From contig NZ_JACHJQ010000011.1 in the NCBI RefSeq assembly GCF_014203735.1, positions 1 to 64,000 on the forward strand: 64,000 bases of DNA, written 5' to 3'. Position 1 is the stretch's first letter. Every line of letters starts with the position of its first letter. Source of the DNA: Actinophytocola algeriensis (GTDB lineage: Bacteria > Actinomycetota > Actinomycetes > Mycobacteriales > Pseudonocardiaceae). Made by a program: the position numbers and the translations under genes. This document shows positions 17,010-24,966 of the stretch, one piece after another. The notes below the pieces were generated by a model. The model had not been told where the DNA came from and did no database searches. It saw only the letters and a program-made list of their open reading frames with translations.

Positions 17010-18318
17010 GGCCCACGTACCCCTTGTCGGCCCGGCGCGCCTCGGCGTCGGGGAGGCGGACGAGATCGATCAGCGTGCGGTGGTCGTCACCAGAGGGCAG
17101 CGCGGCCAGCACGGTCGGGTCGGTCGTCGCGACCAGGTACACCTCGGCGTGCGCGAGGACCTCGTCGACGTCGGCCGCCAGCAGCTGGCCGAGGTGCGGC
17201 AGGCGCTGCTCGATGTACTCGCGGTTCGCGCCGAGCAGCCGCGACATGCTCACGCATCCGTCGTAGATCCTCAGGTCGTAACCCTTGCCCAGCAGGCGCT
17301 CCGCCAGCTCCACCATCGGGCTCTCGCGCAGGTCGTCGGTGCCCGGCTTGAACGACAGGCCGAACAGGCCGACCTTGCGCTTGCCGGTGCGCGCGACCAG
17401 CTCGAACGACCGCTTCAGGTGCTCCTCGTTGGACGGCAGCACGTGCGACAGGATCGGCACCGACACGTCCACGCGGTGCGCGGCGTGCACCAGGCCGCGC
17501 AGGTCCTTCGGCAGGCACGACCCGCCGAACGCGAACCCCGGCTTCAGGTACGCGGGGCTGATGTTGAGCTTGCGGTCGGCGACGAACACGTCCATCACCG
17601 CGTGCGAGTCCAGGCCCAGCGCCGCGCAGATCGAGCCCAGCTCGTTCGCGAAGCCGATCTTGAGCGCGTGGAAGGAGTTGTCCGCGTACTTGGTGATCTC
17701 GGCGACCGGGATCGGCACCCGGAACACGGCGCCGGGCAGGCCCTCGTACAGGGCCGCGACCACGTCACCGCTGTCGGCGTCCAGCTCGCCGATCACGGTC
17801 TTCGGCGGGTCGAAGAAGTCGCGGACGCTCGAGCCCTCCCGCAGGAACTCCGGGTTCACCGCCACGCCGAAGTCGACGCCCGCGGTCCTGCCCGACGCCT
17901 TCTCCAGGATCGGGACCAGCAGGTTCAGGCAGGTGCCCGGCAGCATCGTGCTGCGGAACACGACCGTGTGACGGGTGTCGCGCTCGGCTATCGCCTCACC
18001 GATCTGCTCGGCGACCCGCTCCAGGTACGTCGTGGACAGGCTGCCGTTCTGCGCGGACGGCGTGCCGACGCAGACCAGCGACACGTCACTGTTCGCGACC
18101 GCGTCGGCGACGTCGGTGGTCGCGCGGAGCAGCCCGGTCGCGACCACCTCGGCGGTCAGCTCACCGATCTTCTCCTCGACCACGGGCGCGTGCCCGCCCA
18201 TGATCAGGTCGACCTTGGTGGGGTTGACGTCGACGCCGACGACGTCGTTGCCGCGGGAGGCGAGGCACGCGGCCGACACCGAGCCGACGTAGCCGAGGCC
18301 GAAGACGCTGACTCTCAT
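16999..18318 (-). CDS. nucleotide-sugar 6-dehydrogenase, GDP-mannose dehydrogenase (AlgD)-like
   Basis: 439 aa. FGLGYVGSVSAACLASRGNDV is the NAD-binding Rossmann start. NPEFLREGSSVRDFFDPPKTVIGE, EITKYADNSFHALKIGFANE and the catalytic-Cys motif FGGSCLPKD follow. The pattern APVVEEKIGEL and absence of a long C-terminal insertion resemble AlgD more than standard UDP-glucose dehydrogenase. It oxidises a nucleotide hexose to the uronate with two NAD+ (family knowledge). ATG at 18318 is chosen over upstream frame extension because the Rossmann motif starts at once. It heads the operon and faces a second dehydrogenase gene. Confidence 0.85.
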   Translation of the reverse strand: MRVSVFGLGYVGSVSAACLASRGNDVVGVDVNPTKVDLIMGGHAPVVEEKIGELTAEVVATGLLRATTDVADAVANSDVSLVCVGTPSAQNGSLSTTYLERVAEQIGEAIAERDTRHTVVFRSTMLPGTCLNLLVPILEKASGRTAGVDFGVAVNPEFLREGSSVRDFFDPPKTVIGELDADSGDVVAALYEGLPGAVFRVPIPVAEITKYADNSFHALKIGFANELGSICAALGLDSHAVMDVFVADRKLNISPAYLKPGFAFGGSCLPKDLRGLVHAAHRVDVSVPILSHVLPSNEEHLKRSFELVARTGKRKVGLFGLSFKPGTDDLRESPMVELAERLLGKGYDLRIYDGCVSMSRLLGANREYIEQRLPHLGQLLAADVDEVLAHAEVYLVATTDPTVLAALPSGDDHRTLIDLVRLPDAEARRADKGYVGLAW

Positions 18319-18517
18319 CTGCCGCCCGCCTTTCTGGAGGCAGCACAAAAGAAGCGTGCCATTACCACGCGTTCCTCCGGTGGGGATGTTTTGCGCACGT
18401 GCGGGCCCCGAGAACCGCACCTGGTTCAGACAGTGAGTCGGCCGTCAGGCTGTTCCCGTTACGACACATGTAGCGTTCGTTCTGACGTGTTGGGGATCAG
18501 CGAGGGGAGTCCGGCCC

Positions 18518-19822
18518 GTGTTCGTACGGCGGATCGCGGTGGTGGGAACCGGGTATGTCGGGCTGACGACCGGCGCGTGTCTCGCGTCGCTCGGACACCA
18601 CGTGGTGTGCGCCGACGTCGACGCGGAGAAGGTCAAGCGCCTGTCCAACGGTGAGGTCGACATCCTCGAGCCCGGCCTGGCCGACCTGGTGGCCGGTGGC
18701 CTCGCCGCGGGCCGCCTGTCGTTCGTGCTCGGCGCCGCCGCGGCGGTCGAGGGCAGCGAGGTCGTGTTCCTGTGCGTGCCGACGCCCATGGGCGTCGGCG
18801 GTGTGGCGGACCTCTCGGTGGTCGAGTCGGTGCTGGAGGAGGTCGCGTCGCTGCTGCCCGCCGGTGCCGTCGTGGTCAACAAGTCGACCGTGCCGGTCGG
18901 CACCGCCCAGCGCACCGCGGAACTGCTCGAACGCGACGACGTCGCGGTCGTCTCCAACCCCGAGTTCCTGCGCGAGGGCTCCGCGGTCCACGACTTCCTG
19001 CACCCCGACCGCATCGTCGTCGGCTGCGACAAGCAGGACGCCGCCGAGAAGGTCGCGGCGCTCTACGCCCGCCTCGGCGCCCCGACCGTGCTGACCGACG
19101 CCGCGTCCGCCGAGCTGGTCAAGTACGCGGCGAACTGCTTCCTCGCGATGAAGCTGTCCTACGTGAACGCGGTCGCCGAGCTGTGCGACCGCCTCGGCGC
19201 CGACATCTCGGACGTCACCGAGGGCATGGGCTACGACAAGCGCATCGGCCAGGCGTTCCTCAACCCCGGCCCCGGCTGGGGCGGCTCGTGCCTGCCGAAG
19301 GACACGTCCGCGATGCTGCAGCTCGCCGACGCCGCCGACTTCGAGTTCCGGCTCATCCGCGCCACCATCGACACCAACAACCGGCAGCGGCAGCGCATGG
19401 TCGAGAAGGTGCGCATCGCCGTCACCGGCAAGCGCGGCGGTTCGCTGTCGAAGGTCCGGCTCGGCGTTCTCGGGCTCACGTTCAAGGCGGGCACCGACGA
19501 CCTGCGGGACAGCCCGGCGCTCGCGGTGTCCGCGCTGCTCCGCCAGGCCGGTGCCAAGCTGACCGCGTACGACCCGGCCCTGCGCTCCGGTGACACCCGA
19601 CCCGACCTGGACGGCATCACCGTCGTCGACGACCCGTACCGCGCCGCGGAAGGTGTCGACGCGCTGGTCGTGCTCACCGAGTGGCCCGAGTTCCGCGGTC
19701 TCGACTGGGCCAAGCTCGCCGGGGTGGTCAACCGCCCGGTGGTGGTCGACACCCGCAACCTGCTCGACCCGGACGTGCTGCGCCGCGCCGGCTTCGAGTG
19801 GAACGGCCTCGGCCGCCCCTAG
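18518..19822 (+). CDS. UDP-glucose 6-dehydrogenase family protein
   Basis: 434 aa. VVGTGYVGLTTGACLASLGH, VVNKSTVPVGTA, NPEFLREGSAVHDFLHPDRIV, KYAANCFLAMKLSYVNAVAE and the active-site GWGGSCLPKD are all present, as are GLTFKAGTDDLRDSPA and the C-terminal VVDTRNLLD. The product would be UDP-glucuronate, a precursor for uronate glycans. GTG start with GAGGGGA upstream. It diverges from the AlgD-like gene over a 199-nt spacer and ends 3 nt before a convergent gene. Confidence 0.9.
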   Translation: MFVRRIAVVGTGYVGLTTGACLASLGHHVVCADVDAEKVKRLSNGEVDILEPGLADLVAGGLAAGRLSFVLGAAAAVEGSEVVFLCVPTPMGVGGVADLSVVESVLEEVASLLPAGAVVVNKSTVPVGTAQRTAELLERDDVAVVSNPEFLREGSAVHDFLHPDRIVVGCDKQDAAEKVAALYARLGAPTVLTDAASAELVKYAANCFLAMKLSYVNAVAELCDRLGADISDVTEGMGYDKRIGQAFLNPGPGWGGSCLPKDTSAMLQLADAADFEFRLIRATIDTNNRQRQRMVEKVRIAVTGKRGGSLSKVRLGVLGLTFKAGTDDLRDSPALAVSALLRQAGAKLTAYDPALRSGDTRPDLDGITVVDDPYRAAEGVDALVVLTEWPEFRGLDWAKLAGVVNRPVVVDTRNLLDPDVLRRAGFEWNGLGRP

Positions 19823-19825
19823 CAC

Positions 19826-20338
19826 TCACGTGCGGCCGCGCAGCCTCGCCCGCACGTCCAGGTAGGACAGGCCGTGCGTGGCGAGGAGTTGGCCCGCCAC
19901 ACCCTCGTGGGCGGCGAGGGCCAGCAGCAGGTGCTCGTCGCCCAGTTCGCGGTCGCGTAGCGACTTCGCCTGGGCCAGTGCGCCGCGCAGGACGTCCTTC
20001 GCCGCGTCGCCGAACCGGCGGTCCCGTGCCGGTGGGGTGAGCACGCCCTTTCCCAGCGCGCGCTCGACGCCTGCCACGACCTCGTCGACGTCGATGCCCA
20101 GCTCACGCAGCATCGCCGCGGCCTCGGCGTCCGACAGGCCACCCTTGCGTTCCGCGGTGCGGAACGCGGCGTCGACCTTGTCCGCGGTCACGCCCGCCTC
20201 CGACAGCAGTCGCGCCGAGGTCGTGCCCTCCTGGTCGAGGAGCGCGAGCAGCAGGTGCTCCTCGGTGACCTCCCGGCGGGCCTGCTTCGCGGCCTCGGTC
20301 ACGACCCGCCTCGCGACATCGGTGAAGCGGTTGAACAT
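19826..20338 (-). CDS. Clp N-terminal (repeat) domain protein without ATPase
   Basis: 170 aa with two Clp-N repeats: the first (residues 1-70) has FTDVARRVVTEAAKQARREV and EEHLLLALLDQEGT; the second (105-165) has FGDAAKDVLRGALAQAK and DEHLLLALAAHEGVA. This is the substrate/adaptor-binding module of ClpC/ClpA, but no AAA+ domain follows. It may modulate ClpC or bind misfolded proteins or arginine-phosphate marks (inference). ATG is preceded by GGGAGGG, 1 nt after the stop of the small HTH gene, so the two are cotranscribed. Confidence 0.88.
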   Translation of the reverse strand: MFNRFTDVARRVVTEAAKQARREVTEEHLLLALLDQEGTTSARLLSEAGVTADKVDAAFRTAERKGGLSDAEAAAMLRELGIDVDEVVAGVERALGKGVLTPPARDRRFGDAAKDVLRGALAQAKSLRDRELGDEHLLLALAAHEGVAGQLLATHGLSYLDVRARLRGRT

Positions 20339-20339
20339 G

Positions 20340-20549
20340 TCAGGCCCTCCCGTGCTTCTTGTGCACCGCTTGGCGGGAAACCCCCAGCTCGGCGGCGATC
20401 TCCTGCCACGACCAACCCTTCAGCCGCGCGTTGCGGACCTGCACGGCCTCCAGGCGTTCGAGGAGCTTGCGCAGCGCCGCGACCGCCCGGAGGCCGACCT
20501 TGGGGTCCCGGTCGCCCGCTGCGGCGGCGAGTTGTGTCGCTTCGGTCAT
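20340..20549 (-). CDS. small helix-turn-helix DNA-binding protein
   Basis: 69 aa. The C-terminal half LKGWSWQEIAAELGVSRQAVHKKHG is a clear HTH of the sigma-70 region 4/Crp-like type. The N-terminal helix holds RDPKVGLRAVAALRKLLERLEAVQVRNAR. ATG at 20549 lies 6 nt after a TATGTT -10 box, so the mRNA is probably leaderless; the longer frame would run through the operator. It is the likely repressor binding the two GTCAAC-n4-GTTGAC sites next to it. Confidence 0.85.
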   Translation of the reverse strand: MTEATQLAAAAGDRDPKVGLRAVAALRKLLERLEAVQVRNARLKGWSWQEIAAELGVSRQAVHKKHGRA

Positions 20550-20552
20550 GAT

Positions 20553-20604
20553 GTCAACATAGGTTGACAAGCCCTCGACGTCAACTCTGGTTGACATCTA
20601 TGAT
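20553..20604. promoter_or_regulatory. divergent promoter region with two GTCAAC-n4-GTTGAC operators
   Basis: Perfect-arm palindromes GTCAAC-atag-GTTGAC (20553-20568) and GTCAAC-tctg-GTTGAC (20580-20595) are 27 bp apart. On the minus strand TTGACG (20579-20584), a 17-nt spacer and TATGTT (20556-20561) form a good promoter ending 6 nt before the HTH gene ATG. On the plus strand TATGAT (20599-20604) ends 7 nt before the ATG at 20612. Both promoters overlap the operators. Confidence 0.75.
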
Positions 20605-20611
20605 TTTGATC

Positions 20612-21436
20612 ATGATGCCCCGCATCGAGGTGGCGGAACGGCCCGGCGTCGGTCTCGACGGCGCGGTCCGCCCCAGCGAGGACGTGGTCGCGGTACTGCC
20701 GAACGCGGTGGTGCTGCTCGACGGCGCGACCACGCTGGACCCCGACCTGCCCACCGGCGGCTGGTACGCGTCGAGACTGGCCGGCGAGCTCGCCGGCAGA
20801 CTCGTCGGCTACCCCGACGCCGACCTCGCGGACCTGCTGGCAGCCGCGATCAAAGCCCTGGCCAGGGACAACGGCCTGATACCCGGCGAGTCCCCTTCGA
20901 GCACGGTCGCGCTGCTGCGCTGGAACGACCACCTCGTCGAGGGCCTGGTCCTGGCCGACAGCCCGATCGTCGCGTTCACCGCGGACGGCCCGTCCCCGCT
21001 GGTCGACGCACGCCTGGCGGCCATGCCGAGAGGCGCGGGCTACCGCGACCGCCTCGCGTCCGGCGCGGGCTACGGCGACGACCACCTGGTGGCCCTGCGC
21101 GAAGCGGCCACGTCCATGAGCCGCCGCCGCAACACCGAGGACGGCTTCTGGGTCGCGGAGGCCGACCCGGACGCGGCCCACTACGCGGAACGCGCGACCT
21201 GGCCCCGCGCCGCGCTCACCCAGGTCCTGATGGCGAGCGACGGCGTCTCGTGCGGCGTCGACACCTACCGGGTGTTCCCCGACTGGACCGCCGTCCGCGA
21301 CCTGGCCGCGGCCGACGGCCCGGAAGCCGTGCTGGACCGGGTCCGCGCCGCGGAACTCGACGACCCTCGCGGCACCCGCTGGCCCCGCGCGAAACCCCAC
21401 GACGACCAGGCGCTGGTGATCGTGGACTTCACGTAG
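20612..21436 (+). CDS. PP2C-like phosphatase domain protein
   Basis: 274 aa. VLLDGATTLDPDLPTGGWYAS near residue 33 and the later SDGVSCGVDTY and DDQALVIVDF match the layout of actinobacterial PP2C_2-type serine/threonine phosphatases (metal-binding Asp-Gly and C-terminal DD motifs). ATG at 20612 follows a TATGAT -10 by 7 nt and no ribosome-binding site is seen, so leaderless translation is likely; ATG at 20615 is an alternative. It diverges from the HTH/Clp-N pair and shares its operators. Substrate unknown. Confidence 0.7.
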   Translation: MMPRIEVAERPGVGLDGAVRPSEDVVAVLPNAVVLLDGATTLDPDLPTGGWYASRLAGELAGRLVGYPDADLADLLAAAIKALARDNGLIPGESPSSTVALLRWNDHLVEGLVLADSPIVAFTADGPSPLVDARLAAMPRGAGYRDRLASGAGYGDDHLVALREAATSMSRRRNTEDGFWVAEADPDAAHYAERATWPRAALTQVLMASDGVSCGVDTYRVFPDWTAVRDLAAADGPEAVLDRVRAAELDDPRGTRWPRAKPHDDQALVIVDFT

Positions 21437-21456
21437 GCCGGTCCGGTAACCGCAGG

Positions 21457-22089
21457 TCAGCCCGCGGTCTTGCCGCCCCGCCAGGTGACGAACGGCAGGA
21501 ACGCCTGCACGAGCGGCCCGATCGCGAGCGCGTACACCACGGTGCCCACGCCGACGGTGCCGCCGAGCAGCCAGCCACCGGCGAGCACGGTCAGCTCGAT
21601 CGCCGTGCGCACCAGCCGGATCGACCACCCGGTCCGCGCGTTCAGCCCGGTCATCAGCCCGTCCCGCGGGCCGGGGCCGAGGCGGACGCCGATGTAGGCC
21701 GCCGACGCGAGGCCGTTCAGCACCACGCCCGACACGACCAGCGCGATCCGGGGCACCAGCGACGACGGCGGCGCGACCACGGCGAGCGTCAGGTCCACCG
21801 CCACCGCGATCACCAGGATGTTCGACACCGTCCCGACGCCGGGTCGCTGGCGCAGCGGGATCCAGCACAGCAGCACCAGCGCGCCGACGATGGCCGTGAT
21901 CGTGCCGAACGTGAGGCCCGTCCGCTTCGACAGCGCCTCGTGCAGCACGTCCCACGGGTCCAGCCCCAGCCCGGACCTGATCATCAGGCCCATGCTCACG
22001 CCGTACAGGGCGAGCCCGCCGAACAACTGGGGCAGGCGGCGCACCGGCGACGAGGTGACAGGGACCGGGCGGAGATCGATCGGCGACAT
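21457..22089 (-). CDS. YczE/YitT-like integral membrane protein
   Basis: 210 aa with about five to six hydrophobic helices. The conserved segment GLALYGVSMGLMIRSGLGLDPWDVLHEAL, then TVSNILVIAVAVDL and GPRDGLMTGL, are characteristic of the YczE family, whose molecular function is unknown. It diverges from a MocR-type regulator, the standard arrangement for YczE-YczR pairs, so that regulator probably controls it. It ends 20 nt from the convergent PP2C-like gene. Confidence 0.85.
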   Translation of the reverse strand: MSPIDLRPVPVTSSPVRRLPQLFGGLALYGVSMGLMIRSGLGLDPWDVLHEALSKRTGLTFGTITAIVGALVLLCWIPLRQRPGVGTVSNILVIAVAVDLTLAVVAPPSSLVPRIALVVSGVVLNGLASAAYIGVRLGPGPRDGLMTGLNARTGWSIRLVRTAIELTVLAGGWLLGGTVGVGTVVYALAIGPLVQAFLPFVTWRGGKTAG

Positions 22090-22108
22090 GTGGCCATGGT
22101 CTGGAAAA

Positions 22109-22148
22109 CATTGGCTTGTCTTCAATAGCCAATGTTCATAAATTGGCC
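22109..22148. promoter_or_regulatory. MocR operator: TTGGC direct and inverted repeats
   Basis: CATTGGCT (22109-22116) and AGCCAATG (22127-22134) form a perfect 8-bp inverted repeat with a 10-nt spacer. A further TTGGCC copy lies at 22143-22148. They sit between yczE and the mocR gene and abut its GTG, as expected for an autoregulated MocR site. Confidence 0.65.
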
Positions 22149-22150
22149 TG

Positions 22151-23566
22151 GTGAATGCGAGACGTCTGGCACACCTGCTCGGCAACTGGCGCCGCCACGG
22201 CTCCCGGCAGGGCGCCACCGATCTGGCCGCCGGCCTGCGGCTTCTCATCCTCGACGGCCGTCTCCCGGCGGGCACCGCACTGCCGCCCGAGCGTGAACTG
22301 GCCACCGCGCTGGACGTCAGCCGCACGATGATCTCCGCAGCCTGGGAGAAGCTGAAGACCGACGGTCTCGTCGTCAGCCGTCGCGGTGCCGGGTCGTGGA
22401 CCGCCATCCCCGCGGTGGGTGGCGCGCACGAACCGCTCGAGGACCCCGGGACCATCGACATGGCGCGCGCCGTGCCACCCGCCATCGCCGGCATCGCGGC
22501 CGCCGCCGCGGCCGCCACCCCCCGCCTCGCCGCCGAGCTGTGCTCGCACGGCTACTACGAGCAGGGCATGCCCGACCTGCGGGAACGCCTCGCCGCCCGG
22601 TACAGCGCCCGCGGTCTGCCCACCACGCCCGACCAGATCCTCGTCACCAACGGCGCGCACAGCGGGCTCGCCACCGCGCTGCGCCTGTTCACCGGTCCCG
22701 GTGACCGCGTGCTGATCGAGCAGCCGACCTACCCGAACGCGATCGAGGCCATCCTCGGCGCGCACACCGTCCCGGTGCCGGTCGCGATGACCGACGGGGC
22801 CGACGGCGCGGGCTGGGACCTCGACGGCATCGAGGCCACCCTCCGCCAGACCGCGCCCCGGCTCGCCTACCTGATCGTCGACTTCCAGAACCCGACCGGT
22901 CACCGCCTCGACGAACCAGGCCGCGCGCACCTCGCCGCCGCGTTCCGCCGCGCCCGCACCCCGGTCGTCATCGACGAGACCAACGTCGACCTGGACTTCA
23001 GCGGCGCGCCGCTGCCGCCCTTCAACGGCGATCTCGTGCTGGCCGCGGGCTCGGCGGGCAAGTCGTACTGGGGCGGGCTGCGGCTGGGCTGGGTCCGCGC
23101 GTCCACGGAGATCATCAACCGGCTCACCGCCGCCCGCCGCGGCTTCGACCTCGGGACGCCGGTGTTCGAACAACTGGTGCTGTGCGAACTGCTCGACGGC
23201 CCGCCGGAACCGATGCTCGACCGCCGCCGCCTGCTGGTCGAACGACGCGACGCACTCGCCGGCCTGCTCCGCACGCACTGCCCGGACTGGACGTTCACCG
23301 TGCCGGACGGCGGGCTGAGCCTGTGGTGCCGGCTGCCCGCGCCGGTCAGCACCCGGCTCGCGGCCGTCGCGCAGAACTTCGGGGTGCGGGTCGCGCCCGG
23401 CTCGTTCTTCACCCCGCACGGGGGACTCGAGCACTACCTGCGGGTGCCGTACACCCAACCGGTCGACGTGCTGGGGGACGCGGTGCTGGGGCTGGCCGCG
23501 GCCGCCGCCTCAGTGGCCGAATCTCGTGCTCCGATAGCGGAGAACGGGTTCATTCCGGTCACATGA
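22151..23566 (+). CDS. MocR-family (GntR-type HTH + aminotransferase fold) regulator
   Basis: 471 aa. The winged HTH occupies residues about 20-85 (LPPERELATALDVSRTMISAAWEKLKTDGLVVSRRGAGSW). A fold-type I aminotransferase domain follows: TNGAHSGLATAL, DFQNPTGHRL, IDETNVDLDF and AGSAGKSYWGGLRLGW, the last containing the PLP-binding Lys. Such proteins bind PLP and regulate a neighbouring gene, here yczE. GTG at 22151 has no clear ribosome-binding site and may be leaderless. Confidence 0.9.
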   Translation: MNARRLAHLLGNWRRHGSRQGATDLAAGLRLLILDGRLPAGTALPPERELATALDVSRTMISAAWEKLKTDGLVVSRRGAGSWTAIPAVGGAHEPLEDPGTIDMARAVPPAIAGIAAAAAAATPRLAAELCSHGYYEQGMPDLRERLAARYSARGLPTTPDQILVTNGAHSGLATALRLFTGPGDRVLIEQPTYPNAIEAILGAHTVPVPVAMTDGADGAGWDLDGIEATLRQTAPRLAYLIVDFQNPTGHRLDEPGRAHLAAAFRRARTPVVIDETNVDLDFSGAPLPPFNGDLVLAAGSAGKSYWGGLRLGWVRASTEIINRLTAARRGFDLGTPVFEQLVLCELLDGPPEPMLDRRRLLVERRDALAGLLRTHCPDWTFTVPDGGLSLWCRLPAPVSTRLAAVAQNFGVRVAPGSFFTPHGGLEHYLRVPYTQPVDVLGDAVLGLAAAAASVAESRAPIAENGFIPVT

Positions 23567-23579
23567 CTGGACCGGAGGA

Positions 23580-23813
23580 CTGTATACAGGGTAGAAAGCA
23601 GTGCGCTGGATGGCCTAGTCCACTGTCGGCCGATCGGCCGGGAGTACACCATCCAGCGCACTGCTCGCCTCTGGGTGCTCGGCAGGGACCGAGCGGCACA
23701 GCCCCTCGTTGTGCCGCCCGGACGAGTTGCCAGAGGGGCAGCCCCGGCGCCGCGGGGGCATCGCGGCGCCGGGGCCAGGTCCCGACCTGACCGGGCGCGG
23801 TCGGCAGGTCGGG
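23580..23813. other. hairpin-rich convergent intergenic region (23567-23941)
   Basis: No gene is supported in this 375-nt gap. It holds a CTGTATACAG palindrome (23580-23589); a 16-bp perfect stem (23598-23613 with 23649-23664) enclosing CGGCCGATCGGCCG (23627-23640); a 6-bp GCTCGG/CCGAGC hairpin (23677-23694); GGCACA/TGTGCC (23695-23715); a 14-bp all-GC stem (23741-23754 with 23762-23775); and a 9-bp stem (23781-23789 with 23805-23813). Bidirectional terminator or structured RNA; undecided. Confidence 0.65.
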
Positions 23814-23941
23814 TAGCTTGTGAAGGTGTTCGGGGGGGACGCCGGGAGAGTTCGTTCGGACCGGTCGGTTGGGCCGGTTGGCCCACGTCAAAGGTCGTTG
23901 TTGGCGATTCGGGACACAGGTGTCCGGTGCCGATGGCCCAT

Positions 23942-24721
23942 TCAGTCGGGCGTGGAGACCGGTAAACCGGCGTCGCGACCCGCGGCGTTCACCGCGCGGC
24001 TGCGGGTGGTGAACCCGGCGTCGGCCGGGTGGGAGAGGGTGGCCTGCGAGACGAGCACGCCGTGCGTGCCGCGGGCGCCACCCGAGTCGTGGTGTGCGGC
24101 GGACACCGTCGAACCGGGCCCGGACGGGCCGGCAGGCGTCTTCACCGGCTCCGGTGTGGAGCCCGTACCTGCCTCGTGGCCGGTGGCGGTGGGGGTGGTG
24201 GTCTTTTCCTGGGCGGCGGCCTGCTGGGGAGCGGGTGCCGCCGCGGGAACGGGTGCGGGGGCCACGTCCTCGACGGGCGTGGCGACGACGGGCCTGGGTG
24301 CGGGTGCGACGGGCAGCGGCGCCGGTGCCGGTGCCGGCGCGGGAACGGGTGCCCGCTCGACGCGGTCGGTCCCGTTCGAACCGGTCCACTCGTCGATCGG
24401 CAGCAGCTCCGGCACGTCGGCGATCGGCTCCTGTGGGGGCTGGGTGACCGGCGTCAGCAGCGTCGAGGTCGTGTCGATCACCGATCCGGTGATGTCGACG
24501 ACCGTGTCGGTCAGCCCGGTGACCGAGTGCGTGATCCCGCCGAGCAGTCCACCGAGAAGACCTCCCGCCGACTGCTCTCGCGTCTGCGGCTGGTCGCCCG
24601 GCAGCTCGTCCGCACTCGCCGAACCGGCGAAGACGGCACTGAGCAACCACCCGGCCACAGCGATCGCGGCGACGAGCAGCCCGCGGCGCAGCAGGCGCGA
24701 AAACTCCACTGCGACCACCAC
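23942..24721 (-). CDS. secreted Pro/Ala-rich protein of unknown function
   Basis: 259 aa. A basic start (FSRLLRRG), hydrophobic LLVAAIAVAGWLLSAVFAG and SASA-DE near residue 37 look like a cleavable signal peptide. The mature part has a Gly/Leu patch (GGLLGGLLGGI), Thr/Val-rich repeats (TDTVVDITGSVIDTTSTLL), then an Ala-Pro stretch (residues 120-170) and a Ser/Thr/Gly-rich tail. No known domain; it resembles cell-wall-associated low-complexity proteins of actinomycetes. Start is the first of two adjacent GTG codons; a GTG three codons later is also possible. The 245-nt upstream gap holds a GATCAC-n5-GTGATC palindrome at 24870-24886. Confidence 0.7.
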   Translation of the reverse strand: MVVAVEFSRLLRRGLLVAAIAVAGWLLSAVFAGSASADELPGDQPQTREQSAGGLLGGLLGGITHSVTGLTDTVVDITGSVIDTTSTLLTPVTQPPQEPIADVPELLPIDEWTGSNGTDRVERAPVPAPAPAPAPLPVAPAPRPVVATPVEDVAPAPVPAAAPAPQQAAAQEKTTTPTATGHEAGTGSTPEPVKTPAGPSGPGSTVSAAHHDSGGARGTHGVLVSQATLSHPADAGFTTRSRAVNAAGRDAGLPVSTPD

Positions 24722-24966
24722 CGTCCGTCAACGCTTGTCAGCCGGCAGGGGTACCCGTGCCGACAGTGCACACTATCTAGCACCACACCGACAATGTGCA
24801 CCCTAGCCGCGCGAGATCCACCCGGAAAGACGGCAAAAGCGCACGGTATCGGCCGGATGGGGCAATGTTGATCACGTGAGGTGATCCTCTGTCACGCTCA
24901 CCGCCGGTCCCACCCGTTCCGGTCAGGTTCGGGGTCTCGGGTGAACGCGTTGAGTCATCGGGACGG

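Noticed and set aside
23559-24731. 390-codon minus-strand frame across the hairpin region
   Set aside because: It is a shadow of the secreted PAP-rich protein in another frame and reads through inverted repeats; no domain or ribosome-binding site.
24722-24966. Possible riboswitch or tRNA in the 245-nt gap before the aminotransferase stop
   Set aside because: Only a GATCAC-n5-GTGATC palindrome (24870-24886) was found; no cloverleaf or known aptamer core could be traced.
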